From: Oceanobacillus halophilus
GTDB taxonomy: Bacteria; Bacillota; Bacilli; Bacillales; Amphibacillaceae
Assembly: GCF_003628505.1 (NCBI RefSeq)
Contig: NZ_RBZP01000001.1
Span: 620,001 to 684,000 of the forward strand
Length of the DNA: 64,000 nt
Direction: 5' to 3'
Part shown: positions 57,594 through 64,000 of the stretch, one piece after another
Layout: every line of letters starts with the position of its first letter
How positions within the stretch are numbered: position 1 is the first letter of the stretch
Notes under the pieces: generated by a model
Database searches by the model: none
Told to the model about the DNA's origin: nothing
What the model saw: the letters and a program-made list of their open reading frames with translations, nothing else
Translations under genes and position numbers: made by a program

Positions 57594-57785
57594 CTACTGT
57601 AATCTGAGCTCATCTTCAGAAAATAAGTCATTTAGAGAACTCAAACTACCATCCGCTTCGATTTGATGGACTGCTAATTCATTATTTACGACGGTCATCT
57701 CTATGAAACATGTCCAGCAATAATAGTTTTGTGTACCTATTTTGCCAATATCTTTACCATTACAATTTGGGCAGCGCATATACAT
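57594..57785 (-). CDS. Zinc-ribbon miniprotein
   Basis: 63 residues from an ATG behind GAGGTG. Two CxxC pairs (CPNC at 5-8 and CWTC at 23-26), spaced as in a zinc ribbon, form the N-terminal half: MRCPNCNGKDIGKIG and NYYCWTCFIEM. The acidic C-terminal tail (SLNDLFSEDELRLQ) is unstructured-looking. A similar small protein occurs in Bacillus near recD2 and alaS (yrzR position; symbol not certain). Function unknown; nucleic-acid or protein binding is a guess from the fold. Confidence 0.75.
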   Translation of the reverse strand: MYMRCPNCNGKDIGKIGTQNYYCWTCFIEMTVVNNELAVHQIEADGSLSSLNDLFSEDELRLQ

Positions 57786-57950
57786 AAACCTATCACCTCA
57801 TTTACAATAAAGATGTATATCCAATAAGAACAGGCATAAGAAATTTCCCAGAACCTGCATAATAGCAGTCCTTTTTCAAACCTTTTGGATTAACTCTTTA
57901 GAGAACTTTACAGATGATAGGTTTACCAAAAATATCTAACTATATACATT

Positions 57951-60272
57951 TTATTCCATAAAATCATATGGAGAGAGCTCTTCTTCATTCCTATTCTGTA
58001 CTTCCATAGGAGAAGTTTTTAATTGTTTACTTAACCGTTCCTTTAAAGAAGTGTACCGCTTATTCGTATCCATTGTTCGAATCCCCTTAAAGAAGGCGTT
58101 CATCTCACCACAAATAATCAATGACTCTTTACTCCTTGTGATGGCAGTATACACTAAATTCTTTCGCAGCATTCGATGGTAAGCCGATATAACAGGCAAC
58201 ACGACAATCGGAAATTCACTTCCTTGAGATTTGTGAATGGATATACAATATGCATGCATAAAATTGATATAATCTTTTCTGACATAGACAACTTCCTTGT
58301 CATCATCAAAGGAAATGACAATTTGCTCCTCGTTTTCCTTATTCTCATCTTCTCTGAAAATAGCAACAATCTCACCTATGTCCCCATTAAACACACCATC
58401 TTCTGGCTGATTGACTAGTTGAATGACCTTGTCACCGACTCGATATACGACATCATTTGCCTTAACTTCTCGTCTTCTTTTCGTCTTAGGGTTAATTAAC
58501 TGCTGTAAATGTTTATTGATCATTGTTATACCAGCTTGAGAACGATACATTGGAGCTAATACTTGCATGTCCTTTAAGTCCATTCCCTTTTCCTTCGCTC
58601 GATTAAAAATGGTAGTAATCACATCAATCATTTGATATTCATGACAAGTTATAAAGCTGAAATCTTTATCATTTTTCAGAGATTCAGGTGTACATATATC
58701 ATTCTTTATTTCGTGTGCTAATTGTATAATTTTAGAACCTTCTTTTTGACGGTAGACTTCACTTAAACTGATAGAAGGAATCAATCCACTTAGCAATAAA
58801 TCAGATAACACTTGACCAGGACCAACTGATGGTAGCTGGTCTTCATCTCCTACGAGTAAAACTTGCATATTATCAGGTATTGCTTTAAATAAACTATTTG
58901 CTAACCAAATATCGACCATTGAAAATTCATCTACGATCAGAAACTTCCCGTTCAACTGCTCTTGCTCATCTTTATCAAATCCGTTATTACCATTCCAACC
59001 TAACAATCTATGGATAGTAAGAGCCGGAAGACCAGTTGATTCTGTAAGCCGCTTCGCTGCACGACCAGTTGGGGCAGCTAAAACAAATGGAAAATCTTTT
59101 TTTTTATCATAATCCATGGGATCAAGAGAGAGATTGTGAATAGCTGCATAGGCCTTAATAATCCCCTTTATTACGGTCGTTTTCCCAGTTCCCGGTCCAC
59201 CAGTCAGTATCATAACTTTAGAGTGAATAGCTTGATTAATTGCCTCAAACTGCTCTTTTCCATAACTAAGTACTTCCTGTTCTTCTATATCTCCAATGAT
59301 TTTCATAACTTCTGCCAAAGGCGTCTCATGTTCAATCGGTTTTTGAATAATTCGTTCTAGATGTGAAGCAAAACCATCCTCTGCGTAATACAAAGAAGGT
59401 AAATATACATTACCATCTTGGATAATTGCTTTCTTTTCCGTATTTAATTCTTCTAACCTATCTGCAATAATGGATTCTGTCAGCTCCTGACTTCCAATAA
59501 GCAAATTCATCACTTCATATATACAAGCATCTAGTGGAAGATAAACATGCCCATCTTGAACACTTTTTTGCAGGACATAAATACACCCAGCACCGATTCG
59601 GTTAGGATGCGTTAAAGATAGTCCATTTTGTCTAGCAATTTCATCTGCCGTCTGGAATCCAAACCCTTCTATATCAAAAACAAATTGATAAGGATCTTCT
59701 TCTAATTTTTCCATGGCATCTTCTTTATACACTTTATAGATTTTTTGGGCCATTTTTAATCCAATATTATACTTCGCTAAATGAACAACCACATGCTCAA
59801 AGCCCTGATTCTCATGAATACTTTGAACCAATTTATCTCGTGTTTCTTTTTTTAGCCCTCGGACATCTTTTAAAGATTCCGGATGATTTAATATCTTGGA
59901 GATGGCGTTTTCTCCTAGCTGATTGACTATACGTTTCGCAAGCTTTTTACCAATTCCGTAGAATAAGTCACTGGATAAATAAGCCACCAGACCGTCTTTT
60001 GTATCTGGTATAAACGTTTTATAAGACAAGACTTTGTATTGCATGCCAAATTTTGCATGACGCTCAAATTCCCCATAAAAATAATAGGTTGTCTGCTCCT
60101 GTAATCGAGAAAAGTAACCTTTTATGACAACATCTTTTTCTTTAAAGTCTTCATTTGTTTCGCGTATTTTTATTTTTGCAATGGAAAATTGTTCAGACTC
60201 ATTATGAAAAATGGTATAAAGTAACTCGCCCTTAATATACTTTTGTTCTTCTGATTGCTGAACGTTTTCCAT
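57951..60272 (-). CDS. recD2: ATP-dependent 5'-3' DNA helicase RecD2
   Basis: 773 residues from the ATG at 60272 (a GTG at 60287 also fits the frame). RecD2 (YrrC) family, with an N-terminal OB/HhH extension (GIGKKLAKRIVNQLGE near 110) not found in RecD of RecBCD. Helicase motifs: GGPGTGKTTVIKG, DEFSMVD, GDEDQLPSVGPGQVL and the C-terminal SIHKSQGSEFP. Roles in recombination and mismatch repair in Bacillus. Starts just inside the yrrB 3' end region. Confidence 0.96.
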   Translation of the reverse strand: MENVQQSEEQKYIKGELLYTIFHNESEQFSIAKIKIRETNEDFKEKDVVIKGYFSRLQEQTTYYFYGEFERHAKFGMQYKVLSYKTFIPDTKDGLVAYLSSDLFYGIGKKLAKRIVNQLGENAISKILNHPESLKDVRGLKKETRDKLVQSIHENQGFEHVVVHLAKYNIGLKMAQKIYKVYKEDAMEKLEEDPYQFVFDIEGFGFQTADEIARQNGLSLTHPNRIGAGCIYVLQKSVQDGHVYLPLDACIYEVMNLLIGSQELTESIIADRLEELNTEKKAIIQDGNVYLPSLYYAEDGFASHLERIIQKPIEHETPLAEVMKIIGDIEEQEVLSYGKEQFEAINQAIHSKVMILTGGPGTGKTTVIKGIIKAYAAIHNLSLDPMDYDKKKDFPFVLAAPTGRAAKRLTESTGLPALTIHRLLGWNGNNGFDKDEQEQLNGKFLIVDEFSMVDIWLANSLFKAIPDNMQVLLVGDEDQLPSVGPGQVLSDLLLSGLIPSISLSEVYRQKEGSKIIQLAHEIKNDICTPESLKNDKDFSFITCHEYQMIDVITTIFNRAKEKGMDLKDMQVLAPMYRSQAGITMINKHLQQLINPKTKRRREVKANDVVYRVGDKVIQLVNQPEDGVFNGDIGEIVAIFREDENKENEEQIVISFDDDKEVVYVRKDYINFMHAYCISIHKSQGSEFPIVVLPVISAYHRMLRKNLVYTAITRSKESLIICGEMNAFFKGIRTMDTNKRYTSLKERLSKQLKTSPMEVQNRNEEELSPYDFME

Positions 60273-60283
60273 GAAAAACAACC

Positions 60284-60958
60284 TCACTCTTCTGTTTCAT
60301 TTTCTTTTAATAATTTATCCATATTCTTCTTTGCATTTGCTGCCAATAGATGCTCTGGTTGTATCCGTAACGCTTCATCAAAATGATAAACCGCTTGTTC
60401 AATATTTTCCTGAAACAATTCGATAACACCTAAATTATAGTGAGAATCTGCGTGTTCTTCCTTTTTCTCTAGCACTTTTAAAAAGACTGATTGTGCTTCT
60501 TGCAAATGATTGCTTTGTGCTAGTGATAGTCCATACTGAAATAATATTTCTTCATCTTCCGGATTTAACTCCGCAGCCCTCATCAAATATGGGATAGACA
60601 ATTTAAATTGCTCTTGATTTACAAATGAGATTCCCAACATGAAATAGACGTCGGCTTCTTCTATTCCAAGTTGCTGAGCTTTTTGAAAATACGTAATCGC
60701 TTCTTGAAAATTCTCTTGTTCAAAATATAAATTGCCAAGCCCATAATATGCAGTGGCTGCATTTTGATCTAATTCAATGGCTTTTTTGAAAAAACGCTCT
60801 GCTCTATCAAATTCTTTTAAATGTAATAATAAATTCCCAAAGTTTATATACCCTAAGGGGGCGTTTGGGTTTTCTTCTATAACTTCATTAAATAATTTTG
60901 CTGCTTCCTCGTATTTTTGTTCCTGCATTAATGTTATTCCTTGTGTATTTTTATCCAT
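60284..60958 (-). CDS. yrrB: TPR-repeat protein YrrB
   Basis: 224 residues built of about six tetratricopeptide repeats (for example APLGYINFGNLLLHLKEFDR and ATAYYGLGNLYFEQENFQEA). A protein-protein interaction scaffold; the partner is unknown. It lies between mnmA and recD2, as in Bacillus, so an adaptor role for one of these is an inference. Confidence 0.93.
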   Translation of the reverse strand: MDKNTQGITLMQEQKYEEAAKLFNEVIEENPNAPLGYINFGNLLLHLKEFDRAERFFKKAIELDQNAATAYYGLGNLYFEQENFQEAITYFQKAQQLGIEEADVYFMLGISFVNQEQFKLSIPYLMRAAELNPEDEEILFQYGLSLAQSNHLQEAQSVFLKVLEKKEEHADSHYNLGVIELFQENIEQAVYHFDEALRIQPEHLLAANAKKNMDKLLKENETEE

Positions 60959-60996
60959 TTACTTAGAACTCCTTTTAGGTATAGACATGCTATACC

Positions 60997-62115
<1,119 letters not shown>

Positions 62116-62125
62116 TCACGACCTT

Positions 62126-63268
62126 TTATGATGTTAATCGATGAACGATTTTAGCAACCCGTTCGGCTGCTTCTCTTATATTTTCTTCCGTATTGAATAT
62201 TCCAAAGCTAAATCGAATGGAATTTGTTGTACACGGATTATTTTTGCCAAACATTGCAGTTAATACATGAGATGGTTCCACACTACCAGCTGTACACGCA
62301 CTACCGCTTGAAGCTGCAAGCCCATCCAAGTCAAAGTTGGTCAATAGTTGTTCAACATTGGCACCTGGAAAACTCACATTAACAATGGAAGCAATTTGTG
62401 AATGGAAATCCCCGTTCACTTCAAATGTTACCCCGTTCTCCCTCAACACTTCTAAAAATAATTCTTTAAACTTTTGATACTGTTCTCGACGCTTGCTTTT
62501 GTTCTCCATCGCTAGTTCTACTGCTTTTTGAAACCCAGCAATACTAACAACATTCTCCGTTCCTGGTCGACGTTTCCTTTCTTGTTCGCCACCAAACTGT
62601 AATGTATTTATAGGAACTCCATCTTTTGCGTACAAAAAACCGATACCTTTTGGCCCATATATCTTATGGGATGAAACCGATAAGAGATCTACCCCTAATT
62701 CATTTACGTTAATATCCAAAAGGCCATATGCTTGCACTGCATCTGTATGGAAATATGCTTGATGATTTTTTAACAGTTCCCCAATTTCTTGGATAGGTTG
62801 AATAATCCCCGTTTCATTATTCACAAACATAACAGATACAAGAACGGTTTCCTTACGTAATGATTGCTGCAAATCTTCCACACGAATTAGCCCATTCTTA
62901 TATACCGGCAAATAGGTTACCTCAAAACCCTGTTTTTCCAGATACTCAGCAGTATGCAAGGTGGCATGATGTTCTTGGGCAGTTGTAATGATGTGGTTTC
63001 CTTTTTTTCGATTTGCAAATGCAGTACCGATTAATGCTAAATTATCTGCTTCTGTTCCTCCACTTGTAAAGATAATTTCTTTCTCATTTGCTTGAATGCT
63101 TTTTGCCATCACTCGTCTTGCTTCATCCAATAGTTGTCTTGCCTTTCTGCCAAAAGAATGTACACTGGAAGGATTTCCAAATGTTTGCTGATAAATGGGG
63201 TACATTGCATCTATAACTTCTTGATCCATTGGTGTAGTTGCCGCATGGTCCAAATAAATAGCTTCCAT
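62126..63268 (-). CDS. Cysteine desulfurase (IscS/NifS family, YrvO-like)
   Basis: 380 residues. PLP enzyme removing sulfur from cysteine. PLP lysine K202 in SVSSHKIYGPKG and active-site C325 in SSGSACTAGSVEPSHVL. MEAIYLDHAATTPMDQEV at the N-terminus. Lies between cymR and mnmA; the equivalent Bacillus YrvO feeds sulfur to MnmA. Which of the several desulfurases supplies Fe-S clusters cannot be read from sequence. Confidence 0.95.
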   Translation of the reverse strand: MEAIYLDHAATTPMDQEVIDAMYPIYQQTFGNPSSVHSFGRKARQLLDEARRVMAKSIQANEKEIIFTSGGTEADNLALIGTAFANRKKGNHIITTAQEHHATLHTAEYLEKQGFEVTYLPVYKNGLIRVEDLQQSLRKETVLVSVMFVNNETGIIQPIQEIGELLKNHQAYFHTDAVQAYGLLDINVNELGVDLLSVSSHKIYGPKGIGFLYAKDGVPINTLQFGGEQERKRRPGTENVVSIAGFQKAVELAMENKSKRREQYQKFKELFLEVLRENGVTFEVNGDFHSQIASIVNVSFPGANVEQLLTNFDLDGLAASSGSACTAGSVEPSHVLTAMFGKNNPCTTNSIRFSFGIFNTEENIREAAERVAKIVHRLTS

Positions 63269-63365
63269 GATTACTTTCCTTTCCTACTTTTACGTACGTT
63301 TATTTAAATATAACTTTTTTGATAAGTATATTGCTTGTTAATCCACGATTTTTTTATTATTAGCC

Positions 63366-63785
63366 TTAAATATAGAACATATAAGCTTGCTGTTTTTTAT
63401 CGCCGTCATGGTTTCTTAAATCTTCTAATGTGGTTCGGTCCAATACTTCTTTAATCGCATCTCGAATACGTCCCCACAGTTCCTGCTGTGCAGGTGGTTC
63501 TTCTTCTATACCTTCAACAAGTGTAATGGGTCCTTCAAGTACACGTATAATATCCCCTGCTGTAATTTCCTTTGCGTCTCTTGCCAAGATATATCCACCA
63601 TACGCTCCGCGAATACTCTTAATCAACCCTGCATTTCGAAGTGGAGATGCAAGTTGTTCTAAATAATGCTCGGATAGATTATTATCTTTTGCTATTGACT
63701 TTAACGATGTTGGACCGTCCCCTTGTTTCTTTGCTAAATCAATCATTATTGTTAACCCATATCTACCTTTGGTTGAAATTTTCAT
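63366..63785 (-). CDS. cymR: Cysteine metabolism repressor CymR (Rrf2 family)
   Basis: 139 residues. Rrf2 winged-helix regulator with MKISTKGRYGLTIMIDLAKK and SEHYLEQLASPLRNAGLIKS, then GAYGGYILARDAKEITAGDI. It contains no cysteine, so it cannot bind an Fe-S cluster as IscR does. This and the iscS-mnmA neighbours fit CymR, which with CysK represses cysteine uptake and synthesis genes. ATG behind GAGGTG. Confidence 0.93.
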   Translation of the reverse strand: MKISTKGRYGLTIMIDLAKKQGDGPTSLKSIAKDNNLSEHYLEQLASPLRNAGLIKSIRGAYGGYILARDAKEITAGDIIRVLEGPITLVEGIEEEPPAQQELWGRIRDAIKEVLDRTTLEDLRNHDGDKKQQAYMFYI

Positions 63786-63937
63786 ACGTCACACCTCAAA
63801 TTTTTATTATAAAACAAGATTGTTTATTATACATGTTCCTTAATCTATTTACCATTTTCCTGTACACAAAAAGGTTATTTTCTAGAAGATTATTACCTTT
63901 GCACATAAATTGTTACATAATTATATAGATTGTTAAT

Positions 63938-64000
63938 ATCTTTAATTCAGAATAATATAGCTCTCGCTCACACATATGTTTGATTTGTGCGATCATTCGC
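63938..64000 (+). repeat. Dispersed intergenic element fragment at window edge
   Basis: TTTAATTCAGAATA, TAGCTCTCGCTCACACATATG and a TCATTCGC tail, in the order seen in the left modules at 46865 and 56095. It continues past the right edge of the window. Confidence 0.65.

Overview
The window looks like the chromosome of a low-GC, endospore-forming member of the Bacillaceae. Sporulation genes (gpr, spoIIP, yqfC, yqfD, sda, sigK), T-box-controlled tRNA synthetases, a CIRCE-controlled dnaK operon and a Bacillus subtilis-like gene order all support this. A multisubunit Mrp antiporter fits a salt- or alkali-tolerant genus of the Oceanobacillus/Virgibacillus/Ornithinibacillus type, but that placement is inference. 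I saw no phage, insertion sequence with a transposase, CRISPR array, rRNA or tRNA gene. Most of the window is core genome in conserved order, so the novelty lies in what is missing from familiar operons and in the intergenic DNA.

Region 1 (1-11.2 kb, minus strand): nfeD-floA and a small membrane protein gene behind a sigma-W-type promoter end here. They are followed, in transcription order, by yqfC, yqfD, phoH, pgpH, ybeY, dgkA, era, yqzL, recO and the T-box-controlled glyQ-glyS operon (glyS runs off the left edge). A 0.9 kb gene-free gap (10253-11177) is filled with repeats.

Region 2 (11.2-28.4 kb, minus strand): gpr, spoIIP, yqxA, lepA and hemW lead into the heat-shock operon hrcA-grpE-dnaK-dnaJ-prmA-rsmE. 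That operon has a clear sigma-A promoter and a perfect CIRCE operator. rpsU-yqeY and nfeD follow. mtaB is absent from its usual place after rsmE.

Region 3 (28.4-39.6 kb): rpsT and yqzM are on plus. holA, comEC-comEB-comEA, and yqeG-yqeH-aroE-yhbY-nadD-yqeK-rsfS-yqeM are on minus.

Region 4 (39.6-46.8 kb, plus strand): this holds sda, a 48-codon sporulation checkpoint gene preceded by four DnaA boxes. It also holds an mrp operon of six genes (A, C, D, E, F, G) in which mrpB is missing, and an uninterrupted sigK.

Region 5 (47-64 kb, minus strand): cymR-iscS-mnmA, yrrB-recD2, a zinc-ribbon miniprotein, yrrI, T-box-alaS, ireB-ruvX-yrzB, mltG, trmR-udk, greA, yrrS and mtnN. The tRNA hydroxylation genes that normally sit between trmR and udk are absent.

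Across the window at least eight fragments of one non-coding dispersed element recur in intergenic DNA. The best copy (15026-15306) has 10-bp terminal inverted repeats. Fragments also lie between the T-box terminator and the start codon of both glyQ and alaS. Start codons were moved from the longest reading frame wherever a ribosome binding site and family alignment (from memory) favoured an internal start; each case is noted.
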